Part shown: positions 18,117 through 24,955 of the stretch, one piece after another
How positions within the stretch are numbered: the first letter of the stretch is position 1
Layout of the letters: every line of letters starts with the position of its first letter
NCBI GenBank assembly: GCA_021833625.1
Contig: JAKBEU010000002.1
Span: forward strand, 62,001 to 126,000
Reading direction: 5' to 3'
From: a bacterium
Lineage (GTDB): Bacteria > Patescibacteriota > Microgenomatia > UBA1406 > GWC2-37-13
Length of the DNA: 64,000 nt
Notes under the pieces: generated by a model
Database searches by the model: none
What the model was told of the DNA's origin: nothing
Seen by the model: the letters and a program-made list of their open reading frames with translations, nothing else
Translations under genes and position numbers: made by a program

Positions 18117-19229
18117 TTACTTTGTGTGAGACCGGACAAAATCCATAAACTGTTTTTTGAAGTTTCTTTCAGAATATTTCTCCGATTCGATGCGGCTGTT
18201 TTTTCTCATCAACTGCTTTTTTTCGTCTGATAGATTATTGAATTTTAAAAGGGCAGTAAAGAAAGATTCCGGAGTCAACTCGTCATAGAGATATCCATTA
18301 ATCCCGTTTTTTACCGTTTCTTTCATGCCGCCTGATGCAAATGCAATAACCGGCACGCCCCGTCCCATCGCTTCAACTGGTGCAATGCCGAATTCTTCAT
18401 CAACCGATGCAAAAACAAACGCTCTTGCATGCCTATACAGATTGGCAAGTTCGCTGTCGTTTACATTCCCGACAAATTCAACACTCTTTCCGGCCATAGC
18501 CCGCAATGATGTCTCATCCCGGCCTACCCCGACTATTTTAAGCGGGAGACTATGTTTGTTTGCTGCTTTGATGAGTACATCAACATGTTTGGCACGGGCA
18601 AGCCGGGAAACGGTGATGTAATAATCTTGAGAAGCATTGTTCGGATTCATTTCCTTTGGAATAGTAACCGGAGGGTATATGACAACTGAGGGACGATGAT
18701 AAAACTTTGTGATGCGGGATTGTGTCTCAACAGAATTTGCGATAAGGTAATCAGGCCTTTGTGAAGCTTCAAAGTCCCATTTCCTGAGAAAGTGATTCAC
18801 GACATACGCATATACTTTTATTACCCAATATTTTTGCCATTCGATGGCGGTTTCATATCCGTAGAGGTAGCGGGGTGGGTGATGAATATAACTTATATGT
18901 ACGGTGGGTTTTTTTGTTTTGACACCCTTACACATCCACGATCCGGTTGAGGAAATGACTAGGTCGTAGGCAGACAAATCAAGGCTTTCCCATATTTGTG
19001 GAGTTAAAAAACGGAGCGGAGAATAATATTTATTTACCAATGGGATTTTCCCAAACCACGTTGTCTTTACTTTTTTCGGGTCAATATGACTTTTGTGTTG
19101 CCCCAGGGATTCCCAATCAAATGTGGATGTAAAAATATCTGCATCTGGAAAGAGTTCAAGAATGGAGAATAATACTCGTTCAGCTCCGCCAAACTCTCGT
19201 AACTGGTCGTGGATAACAGCAATTTTCAT
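18117..19229 (-). CDS. Family 4 glycosyltransferase (mannosyltransferase-like)
   Basis: A protein of 370 residues with the GT-B two-domain layout. The N-terminal domain begins with HDQLREFGGAERVL, the usual GT4 entry motif for the acceptor site. The C-terminal domain holds VSRLARAKHVD and the donor-binding E-x7-E block within DEEFGIAPVEAMGRG. Such enzymes transfer mannose, glucose or similar from a nucleotide sugar to a lipid-linked or surface glycan. It is divergent from uppP, sharing a compact promoter region of 24 bases. The pairing with undecaprenyl-phosphate recycling and the glycan cluster upstream suggests a surface polysaccharide role. Sugar unknown. Confidence 0.85.
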   Translation of the reverse strand: MKIAVIHDQLREFGGAERVLFSILELFPDADIFTSTFDWESLGQHKSHIDPKKVKTTWFGKIPLVNKYYSPLRFLTPQIWESLDLSAYDLVISSTGSWMCKGVKTKKPTVHISYIHHPPRYLYGYETAIEWQKYWVIKVYAYVVNHFLRKWDFEASQRPDYLIANSVETQSRITKFYHRPSVVIYPPVTIPKEMNPNNASQDYYITVSRLARAKHVDVLIKAANKHSLPLKIVGVGRDETSLRAMAGKSVEFVGNVNDSELANLYRHARAFVFASVDEEFGIAPVEAMGRGVPVIAFASGGMKETVKNGINGYLYDELTPESFFTALLKFNNLSDEKKQLMRKNSRIESEKYSERNFKKQFMDFVRSHTK

Positions 19230-19238
19230 GACAAATCA

Positions 19239-19246
19239 ATTATAAT
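19239..19246. promoter_or_regulatory. Overlapping divergent -10 boxes
   Basis: The palindromic core ATTATAAT contains TATAAT on the plus strand (19241-19246) and TATAAT on the minus strand (19239-19244). The plus-strand box is 7 nt before the uppP ATG; the minus-strand box is 9 nt before the GT4 ATG. Both genes could be served by one bidirectional element, with little or no leader. Confidence 0.5.
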
Positions 19247-19253
19247 TCACAAT

Positions 19254-20009
19254 ATGACACTTTTACACGCAACAATCCTTGGATTTATCGAAGGAGTAAC
19301 AGAATTCTTACCTATTTCATCCACCGCCCACATGATTATGGGGGCCCGCATCATGGGACTATCCCAAACGGAATTCCAGAAATTTTTTGAAGTATTTATT
19401 CAAATAGGTGCTATTTTTGCGGTGGTATTCCTTTATGGGAAGAAATTCTTTGACTGGAAACTCGTAAAACAGCTTCTTGCCTCATTTATTCCAACGGCAA
19501 TAATAGGATTTGCCCTCTATAAGGTCATTAAAACCGTTTTTTTTGAATCAAATATGCTTATTGCAGCAAGTCTTATCATTGTGGGACTTGTATTCATAAT
19601 TGTAGAAAGAAAAAAATTACAATTGAAGAAATCCATTACTGCAATGACCCTCCAACAGGCAGTTATTATCGGTCTTGCACAGTCATTGGCCGTTGTTCCC
19701 GGCGTCTCCCGGGCGGGAATTGTTATCATTGCAATGATACTTCTTGGTTTCAAACGGGAAGAAAGCGCCCAGTATTCGTTCATGTTGGCGCTTCCCACAA
19801 TTGCCTCAGCTTCGTTGTACGATCTTTACAAGATGAAGGGGATCCATCTATCTGGCAATCAGACACAAATGATTGTCGTGGGCCTTGTTGTGTCTTTTGT
19901 GGTGGCATATGTAAGCATAAAATGGTTTGTTTCCTATCTCCAAAAGCAAAAACTTACCAATTTCGGCTTTTATCGCATAGGGATTGGTATAATAAGCTTG
20001 TTTTTTTAA
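19254..20009 (+). CDS. uppP: Undecaprenyl-diphosphatase UppP (BacA)
   Basis: A protein of 251 residues with seven or eight membrane helices. It carries both signature blocks of the family: EGVTEFLPISSTAH near the N-terminus (about residues 11-24) with the catalytic Glu and Ser residues, and PGVSRAG at about residues 148-154 with the essential Arg. It removes a phosphate from undecaprenyl diphosphate so that the lipid carrier can be reused in peptidoglycan and glycan synthesis. I use the ATG at 19254 because a TATAAT box lies 7 nt before it and the protein then starts at the usual place for UppP. Length is slightly below the common 265-280 residues. Confidence 0.95.
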   Translation: MTLLHATILGFIEGVTEFLPISSTAHMIMGARIMGLSQTEFQKFFEVFIQIGAIFAVVFLYGKKFFDWKLVKQLLASFIPTAIIGFALYKVIKTVFFESNMLIAASLIIVGLVFIIVERKKLQLKKSITAMTLQQAVIIGLAQSLAVVPGVSRAGIVIIAMILLGFKREESAQYSFMLALPTIASASLYDLYKMKGIHLSGNQTQMIVVGLVVSFVVAYVSIKWFVSYLQKQKLTNFGFYRIGIGIISLFF

Positions 20010-20016
20010 GACACTA

Positions 20017-20091
20017 GTTCCCGTAGTTCAACGGATAGAATATGGGTTTCCGGAACCTATGATGGGTGTTCAATTCACCCCGGGAACACCA
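20017..20091 (+). tRNA. tRNA-Arg (anticodon CCG)
   Basis: A full cloverleaf can be drawn by hand: acceptor GTTCCCG pairs with CGGGAAC, the anticodon loop reads TTCCGGA (anticodon CCG, codon CGG), and the T-loop is TTCAATT. The 3' CCA is encoded, unlike in the other tRNAs here. It begins 7 bases after the uppP stop and is the first of five tRNA genes in a row. Confidence 0.93.
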
Positions 20092-20105
20092 TTACGTGTA
20101 TTTTT

Positions 20106-20176
20106 GGGCCTATAGGCAAGCGGTATACCGAGTCATTCGCATTGACTAGTCGCCGGTTCGAGTCCGGCTAGGTCCA
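20106..20176 (+). tRNA. tRNA-Ala (anticodon CGC)
   Basis: Acceptor GGGCCTA pairs with TAGGTCC and contains the G3-U70 wobble pair, the identity element of tRNA-Ala. The anticodon loop is TTCGCAT, anticodon CGC (codon GCG). The D-stem has one mismatch. CCA is not encoded. The T-arm GCCGG/CCGGC with loop TTCGAGT is normal. Confidence 0.9.
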
Positions 20177-20205
20177 CAATTTGGTAAAATACAAAAGGTG
20201 TCGAT

Positions 20206-20277
20206 GCGTCCGTAGCTCAGCGGTAGAGCGCTACTCTTATAAAGTAGATGTCCTTGGTCCGATCCCAAGCGGACGCA
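20206..20277 (+). tRNA. tRNA-Ile (anticodon TAT)
   Basis: Acceptor GCGTCCG pairs with CGGACGC; the anticodon stem CTACT/AGTAG closes the loop CTTATAA, giving anticodon UAU for codon AUA. Most bacteria read AUA with a CAU tRNA modified by TilS, so this is unusual. The T-loop reads TCCGATC: the normally invariant U at position 55 is C. All stems pair fully. CCA is not encoded. Confidence 0.9.
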
Positions 20278-20314
20278 CTTTTAATCGTGAAATGAAAAAA
20301 GGAGGGGGTTTCTG

Positions 20315-20320
20315 TATAAT
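20315..20320 (+). promoter_or_regulatory. -10 box before tRNA-Phe
   Basis: TATAAT at this place, about 20 nt before the tRNA-Phe gene, could start transcription of the tRNA-Phe/tRNA-Gly pair. No convincing -35 is seen 17 bases upstream. Confidence 0.4.
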
Positions 20321-20340
20321 TGGGATGTTCTAAAATCAAT

Positions 20341-20413
20341 GCTGAGGTAGCCAAGGTGGTCACGGCGGGGGTCTGAAAAACCTCAGATGCGTGTTCGATT
20401 CACGCCCTCAGCA
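20341..20413 (+). tRNA. tRNA-Phe (anticodon GAA)
   Basis: Acceptor GCTGAGG pairs with CCTCAGC; anticodon stem GGGGT/ACCTC (one G-U) closes the loop CTGAAAA with anticodon GAA. T-arm GCGTG/CACGC with loop TTCGATT. Discriminator A as expected for Phe. CCA is not encoded. Confidence 0.92.
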
Positions 20414-20429
20414 CCGCATAAAAAAGCAT

Positions 20430-20501
20430 GCGGGCGTAGTTTACCGGTAAAATGTCTCCTTGCCAAGGAGAAGACAGAGGGTCCAATTCCCTTCGCCCGC
20501 T
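20430..20501 (+). tRNA. tRNA-Gly (anticodon GCC)
   Basis: Acceptor GCGGGCG pairs with CGCCCGC; anticodon stem TCTCC/GGAGA closes loop TTGCCAA, anticodon GCC. Discriminator U, typical of bacterial tRNA-Gly. The full CCA is not encoded. Its end lies 3 bases from the stop codon of the convergent radical SAM gene. Confidence 0.93.
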
Positions 20502-20504
20502 CAT

Positions 20505-21344
20505 TTAGTTGATTAACCGAAGAAGTTTTTTGAAGGGGCGGAAATATTTTTTGTAGTTATCTACAACCGCGGATTCGCAATGTCTGCAGAGGACGTCTCC
20601 CATTTTTTCATTCTTTAATTTTTTTTCGATAAGCGTGAACGCATCGTTTTTATAAAGGGAACCGTAATCATTCTTAAGCAAATTTCCTATTCTGTATTGA
20701 AGCGAGTTATCCATACAACACAGATAAACGTCTCCATTGGGAAGTAGCATCGAATGTTTCAGGCCAAACTCACTGTTGCACATAATCGGACCTTCATGGT
20801 GCAGCTTCTTAAAGCGTTTTAAATTACCTGCCTTTGAAAGCATTTTGGGAGATGTGACCAGTTTTCCAAAAAGCTGCATCAGACCCGGATGCAAAGTCCC
20901 CATCGTCATATATGAACAATTCTTAATGTTTGATTTTTTTATTTTTGTCAGGAGTGAGGTATGTTTTTTTGTGAGAGGAATGATGGCGTTATTATCTGCA
21001 TCAGGCAAGTGGACAACAAATTTATCAAAGGGAATTTTTTTTATTTTGTTGATGTCTTCAATTTTCATTCCAACCCCCGTTGTGTAGACACGGAACTTTT
21101 TGAAGCCTTTCTTATACGCATAAAGCAACATCTTTGTCATATCCCGGCTTAGCCATGGTTCGGACATGCCGGAGAAGGTGATCTGGACATCTTTCGGAAG
21201 TTTGTCGACACATTTCTTGAAGGTTTCAAACTTCATAACAATGTCGCCACCCGTTTTTTTATAGCTGTTTATGAAAAGCGCTTGAGGGCAAAACGTGCAC
21301 ATGTTTTTGCAGCCTATGCGTGTCGTAATTTCTATATTTCTCAT
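20505..21344 (-). CDS. Radical SAM protein with SPASM-like C-terminus
   Basis: A protein of 279 residues. The N-terminal GCKNMCTFCP (about residues 12-21) is the CxxxCxxC motif that binds the [4Fe-4S] cluster and S-adenosylmethionine. FSGMSEPW at about residues 58-65 is the position of the G-E SAM-contact motif. The C-terminal part has further cysteines (CNSEF, YLCCMDN, LCRHCES) in the pattern of a SPASM domain with auxiliary cluster(s), as in peptide- and sugar-modifying enzymes. No precursor peptide gene is apparent nearby. The downstream Nudix and GT2 genes on the same strand may be cotranscribed. Substrate unknown. Confidence 0.85.
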   Translation of the reverse strand: MRNIEITTRIGCKNMCTFCPQALFINSYKKTGGDIVMKFETFKKCVDKLPKDVQITFSGMSEPWLSRDMTKMLLYAYKKGFKKFRVYTTGVGMKIEDINKIKKIPFDKFVVHLPDADNNAIIPLTKKHTSLLTKIKKSNIKNCSYMTMGTLHPGLMQLFGKLVTSPKMLSKAGNLKRFKKLHHEGPIMCNSEFGLKHSMLLPNGDVYLCCMDNSLQYRIGNLLKNDYGSLYKNDAFTLIEKKLKNEKMGDVLCRHCESAVVDNYKKYFRPFKKLLRLIN

Positions 21345-21356
21345 TGTGGTTTGAAG

Positions 21357-21791
21357 TTAGGACAATGTATTTTGTTTAAGAATTGTATCAAACGCCTGCT
21401 TGTCCGAAGGATAGGTGAGGATCCTTCTTACCTCATCTTCCGTAACAAACTTCGCATCCATCATTTCCCAGTCATGGTTTGCGGGGTCTCCGGAAAGATA
21501 TTCCATCAAATAGTAGTGAACGGTTTTGTCGATTCGCATATTATTCCACGTGTAGGAATAAAAAACCGTTACGGGTTTTGGGTTTACAATTTTTGTTTTT
21601 ACTCCTCCTTCTTCTTCAACTTCACGGAGTGCCGCAACTTCTTTTGGCTCATCCGAAACAGTGTCTCCTACCAATCCTTTCGGAAAAACCCAACCCTTGT
21701 GCTGGGAATGTTGGGTAATAAGCCACAGAATATTTCTGTCCGTTTTTTTGTAGACTATCCCTCCGGCAGAAGTTTCTTTTTTTATTTTCAT
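21357..21791 (-). CDS. Nudix hydrolase
   Basis: A protein of 144 residues, the normal size for a stand-alone Nudix enzyme. The Nudix box is complete: Gly, five residues, Glu, seven residues, then REVEEEGG, following PKGLVG. These enzymes hydrolyse nucleoside diphosphates linked to another group, such as oxidised nucleotides, diadenosine polyphosphates, ADP-ribose or nucleotide sugars. The form PKG near the N-terminal side is common in the ApaH-like diadenosine tetraphosphate branch, but specificity is not safe to call. It sits 2 bases from the upstream GT2 gene and 12 from the radical SAM gene on the same strand. Confidence 0.9.
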   Translation of the reverse strand: MKIKKETSAGGIVYKKTDRNILWLITQHSQHKGWVFPKGLVGDTVSDEPKEVAALREVEEEGGVKTKIVNPKPVTVFYSYTWNNMRIDKTVHYYLMEYLSGDPANHDWEMMDAKFVTEDEVRRILTYPSDKQAFDTILKQNTLS

Positions 21792-21793
21792 GG

Positions 21794-22552
21794 TCAGTTT
21801 TTTTTATTTTTTTTCTTAAATTCCTGTCCTCCCATTTTATACGTAAAGATAGGGGTTCTGATGGGGCCAACGGTCAGCTGGTACCAAAATGCTTTTATCG
21901 CCTTATAAAGGCTCAGTGGGACTCCTTCGGTGTCAAACCTCCGTCCCGAGACAAATATGTTGGGTTTTCTGTAGATTTTTATGATTGCTTTTTGCTGATT
22001 TGCGCGTCTGGTGAGGTCGAAGTCTTCTCCGAACACTATTTTTTCATCAAAACCGTTGAGGGATTCAAACAGGCTTTTTTTAATTATCATGCATGGGCCG
22101 TTTATCGCCGGCATAACGTATTGAAGGAGGGACATCCCGACGCTTAGTCCATAGAGCAAAAATTGTGCTTGCGGTCCATCCTGTTTTTGTGGCCTGTTCC
22201 ACATAGTGAGAAAATTCGGATGATCTTCCTCTATGTGTTTTTTTACTCCCTTTAAAAAATCGTTTTCAATCTCGACATCGGCGTCAAAAAAGATAAGCCA
22301 CTCTCCGTGTGCATTTTGAGCCCCTTTGTTTCGTGCTTCGCTTACATTTTTTGTTAATGAGGAAAAAAAAGCCAGGCGAGGAATGAGTTTCTGATATTTT
22401 TTTATTACATTAACGGTATTATCCGTTGACTCACAATCGCGAATAATAACTTCATATTCCGTGAATGTTTGTTTGCTTATGCTGTCAAGCAGGACTTCCA
22501 AGTGATCTTCTTCATTAAGCGTAGGGATGATGACGGAAAAAAACGGATTCAT
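21794..22552 (-). CDS. Family 2 glycosyltransferase
   Basis: A protein of 252 residues with a GT-A fold pattern: SVIIPTLNEED at the N-terminus, RDCESTDNT at about residues 37-45, ARNKGAQNA at about 72-80, FFDADVE at about 88-94 (DxD), then FGEDFDLTRR at about 175-184, the acceptor-side ED motif. A hydrophobic stretch near residues 130-150 suggests membrane contact. It may act on lipid-linked or carotenoid-like acceptors, or on surface glycans. On the minus strand a CATAAT box precedes the ATG by about 10 nt. It is the first of three minus-strand genes ending at 20505. Confidence 0.86.
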   Translation of the reverse strand: MNPFFSVIIPTLNEEDHLEVLLDSISKQTFTEYEVIIRDCESTDNTVNVIKKYQKLIPRLAFFSSLTKNVSEARNKGAQNAHGEWLIFFDADVEIENDFLKGVKKHIEEDHPNFLTMWNRPQKQDGPQAQFLLYGLSVGMSLLQYVMPAINGPCMIIKKSLFESLNGFDEKIVFGEDFDLTRRANQQKAIIKIYRKPNIFVSGRRFDTEGVPLSLYKAIKAFWYQLTVGPIRTPIFTYKMGGQEFKKKNKKN

Positions 22553-22664
22553 ATTTTGTTCTATTATGACTGATTTAACACAATATTGCCAATCTTTTTT
22601 GTCATTCTCGGCTGAAGTTCAATTGTGATTGGGGCTCCCATAAAGTAAAATATCAGTTGTATAT

Positions 22665-22737
22665 GGCGCGTTGGCGAAGAGGAAACGCGGATGTCTGCAA
22701 AACATCTACCGCGCCGGTTCGATTCCGGCACGCGCCT
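22665..22737 (+). tRNA. tRNA-Cys (anticodon GCA)
   Basis: Acceptor GGCGCGT pairs with ACGCGCC; anticodon stem GATGT/ACATC closes loop CTGCAAA, anticodon GCA. T-arm GCCGG/CCGGC with loop TTCGATT. Discriminator U, the identity element of tRNA-Cys. CCA is not encoded. Confidence 0.93.
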
Positions 22738-22754
22738 CAGGCAACTTTCAACAT

Positions 22755-22841
22755 GGAGGGGTCGCATAGTGGCCTAGTGCGCTAGTCTTGAAAACTAGTA
22801 TAGGCGCAAGCCTATCGCGAGTTCGAATCTCGCCCTCTCCG
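22755..22841 (+). tRNA. tRNA-Ser (anticodon TGA)
   Basis: Acceptor GGAGGGG pairs with CCTCTCC (one G-U); anticodon stem CTAGT/ACTAG closes loop CTTGAAA, anticodon UGA. A long variable arm (ATAGGC/GCCTAT) follows, as required for class II tRNA-Ser. Discriminator G. It lies 17 bases after tRNA-Cys. Confidence 0.93.
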
Positions 22842-22851
22842 CTTTAGTCAG

Positions 22852-23547
22852 TTAGCTCTTCTTTTGTTTTCCGGAGACTCTTCGTGTCTGGAAGATTTTG
22901 TAAACTGCGAGAGTTTTTTGAATAAGAAGAACCGATATAAACCAGACAAGCCCTCCCACATATCCCCCCACTACGTCGGACGGATAATGGACTCCCAGAT
23001 AAATCCTGCTTATGCCGATAAGAAACACTAAAAAGGCCGAAAAAAGCGCGACGGTTATTGAAAGCTTTTTATTTTTTGTGATATGAAAGAGTAGATAGGA
23101 GAGGGTAAAATAAAAAACAAAGGAATTCATTGCGTGTCCGGACGGAAAGCTATAATCTTTTTCTGTTATAAGAGGATGAAATTGCGGACGGTTTCGTTTA
23201 ATGAGATTTTTTAGTAACACATTATTTATTCCCGACATACAAAAAAGAAAAGCAAATATAAGGGCTTCTTTGAAATATTTTTTTATCACGAAAACAATCA
23301 TTATGATCACTGCAAGAGTTATCATTATTACTCCCCCTAAGTTGGTTATGTTTATCATAAGGGCAGTTAACAGCGGAGTCCGGACGTGATAAAAAAAGGA
23401 GAGAATCTGAGAGTCTATCGGGAACACTTCATTTTCCATTACCTCTCCGGTTAATTTTAAAAAAATCAATAGGGAGAAGAATGTTGCGGCGCTCCCCAGA
23501 AGCATTTCTAAAAAAAGAAGCAGCGGTGCATTTGATTTCTTTATCAT
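22852..23547 (-). CDS. PAP2-family membrane phosphatase
   Basis: A protein of 231 residues with about six membrane helices and the three-part phosphatase motif of the family: K-x6-RP in KNLIKRNRP (about residue 115), PSGH in SFPSGHAMN (about residue 134) and SR-x5-H-x3-D in SRIYLGVHYPSD (about residues 182-193). Such enzymes dephosphorylate phosphatidate, phosphatidylglycerophosphate or undecaprenyl diphosphate at the outer face of the membrane. Since uppP is also present in the window, it may be a second lipid-carrier phosphatase or a lipid phosphatase. A TAAAAT box lies about 7 nt before the ATG, so the gene is probably transcribed on its own. Confidence 0.9.
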   Translation of the reverse strand: MIKKSNAPLLLFLEMLLGSAATFFSLLIFLKLTGEVMENEVFPIDSQILSFFYHVRTPLLTALMINITNLGGVIMITLAVIIMIVFVIKKYFKEALIFAFLFCMSGINNVLLKNLIKRNRPQFHPLITEKDYSFPSGHAMNSFVFYFTLSYLLFHITKNKKLSITVALFSAFLVFLIGISRIYLGVHYPSDVVGGYVGGLVWFISVLLIQKTLAVYKIFQTRRVSGKQKKS

Positions 23548-23614
23548 GGAATAATTTTACCACTCAACACAAGTATTGATATTCTTTTTCTCTTTGAGTG
23601 ATAGACTTACACTT

Positions 23615-24154
23615 ATGTTAACAATAGTCGGAGGGCCAATGTTTTCCGGAAAAACAACGTGGATCATTGACTATGTGACAAAGTTGACTCCGGGAAGCTT
23701 TGTATTGTTCAAGCCCAATATCGATACAAGATTTGGAAAAGACGTATGCGTAACACATCATGGCAAGTCTTTCCCGGCCGTTAACTTGAACACTAAAAAA
23801 ATAGACTTTTCACAATTAAAAGAAGAACTTACGACAATTGTGATTGATGAGCTAAACTTCTTCTCGCCCGATGCGCTTATTCCACTGATTAAAGAGCAGC
23901 AAAAAAAAGGACGAAATATAATCGGAGCGGGACTTCTCTATGACTATAAGCGTCAGCCATTCGGAGCAACTCTTCCCCTGTCAAAAACTGCCGACTCATT
24001 TATTCGGTTATATGCACGGTGTGACAGATGCGGGAAAGATGCAGGACACTCCTACCGCAAAGTGGATGTAAAAAACCAGTTTCTCCTCGGTGCAAAAGAA
24101 ACATATGGAGCCTGTTGTGATGATTGCTGGGAGATTCTTAGCAGTAATGTTTGA
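23615..24154 (+). CDS. tdk: Thymidine kinase
   Basis: A protein of 179 residues from the ATG at 23615, which starts right at the conserved fold; the reading frame is open further upstream but the extra residues are unlike the family. Motifs of type II thymidine kinase are clear: P-loop GGPMFSGKTT, FKPNIDTRFG, the catalytic-base segment VIDELNFF, the lasso region ARCDRCGK and a second Cys pair CCDDC, so the structural zinc site is intact. The enzyme phosphorylates thymidine for salvage, which fits a CPR organism with limited nucleotide synthesis. The next gene follows directly on the same strand. Confidence 0.95.
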   Translation: MLTIVGGPMFSGKTTWIIDYVTKLTPGSFVLFKPNIDTRFGKDVCVTHHGKSFPAVNLNTKKIDFSQLKEELTTIVIDELNFFSPDALIPLIKEQQKKGRNIIGAGLLYDYKRQPFGATLPLSKTADSFIRLYARCDRCGKDAGHSYRKVDVKNQFLLGAKETYGACCDDCWEILSSNV

Positions 24155-24174
24155 TATACTTTTTCTATCATCAT

Positions 24175-24900
24175 ATGAATATCCAACCCGTCATTATCCC
24201 AGTAGGGAACGAAAAATTGTCCGGCCTTCTGTATACTCCCGAACTTTCAAACGAAACGAAACTCCCTTCGGTAGTTATTCTCCATGGACGGGGGAGCAGT
24301 AAAAAACGGTATGCCGATAGGGGAGAAGCCTTAGCAAAAAGGGGGATTCTTACTCTTGTGTTTGATTTCCGCGGATGCGGAGAAAGTGACGGCGATTTTA
24401 AACATCAGACAATTGCAATGGGGTTTGAAGATGCCGTTGCAGGATATGAATTTTTAAAAAATCATCCGCAATGTGACAATAAAAGATTGGGCGTGCTGGG
24501 AGGAAGTTTTGGAGGATATCAGGCGGCTTTGCTTGCGGAAAAGTATTCCATTCCGTCCCTTGTTCTTGCGGCTCCCGCAATTTATCAGGATGACTGGTGG
24601 AATATTGTTCCCGAATCGATGGATCCGGGACGGAAAGAGTTGTACCGAAAACAGTCCGGGTTTGAAGGGACAAAATCAATGGATGCCGTTTCCAAATATA
24701 GTGGAAAAATTCTTATCCTTGAACATGAAAAGGACGAGATTATCCCTCAAAGAGTGACTGAGGCATATTATCAAAATGCAGTAAATGCTCAATTGAAAGA
24801 AAAGAAAACAATCGTCGACGCACCTCACGCCCTGCACGATAAAGTATATATCGATCAGGCTGTGAGAATTGTGTGTGACTGGTTCTCAAAAACGTTGTAA
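24175..24900 (+). CDS. Alpha/beta hydrolase, dienelactone-hydrolase/S9-like
   Basis: A protein of 241 residues from the ATG at 24175. It shows the alpha/beta hydrolase fold: oxyanion segment VVILHGRGSSKKR, DFRGCGESDG, nucleophile elbow LGGSFGGYQAAL (the GxSxGG form typical of prolyl oligopeptidase-like esterases), an acid in HEKDEIIP, and the catalytic His in DAPHALHD. No signal peptide, so it acts in the cytoplasm. Likely an esterase or acyl-peptidase; substrate unknown. A TATACT box lies 14 nt before the ATG, inside the end of the thymidine kinase gene. Confidence 0.85.
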   Translation: MNIQPVIIPVGNEKLSGLLYTPELSNETKLPSVVILHGRGSSKKRYADRGEALAKRGILTLVFDFRGCGESDGDFKHQTIAMGFEDAVAGYEFLKNHPQCDNKRLGVLGGSFGGYQAALLAEKYSIPSLVLAAPAIYQDDWWNIVPESMDPGRKELYRKQSGFEGTKSMDAVSKYSGKILILEHEKDEIIPQRVTEAYYQNAVNAQLKEKKTIVDAPHALHDKVYIDQAVRIVCDWFSKTL

Positions 24901-24955
24901 TCGGAAGTTGGTAACGGGGCTTCATTCTCCGCGTTTGTTATAATAAGTCTTCTCT

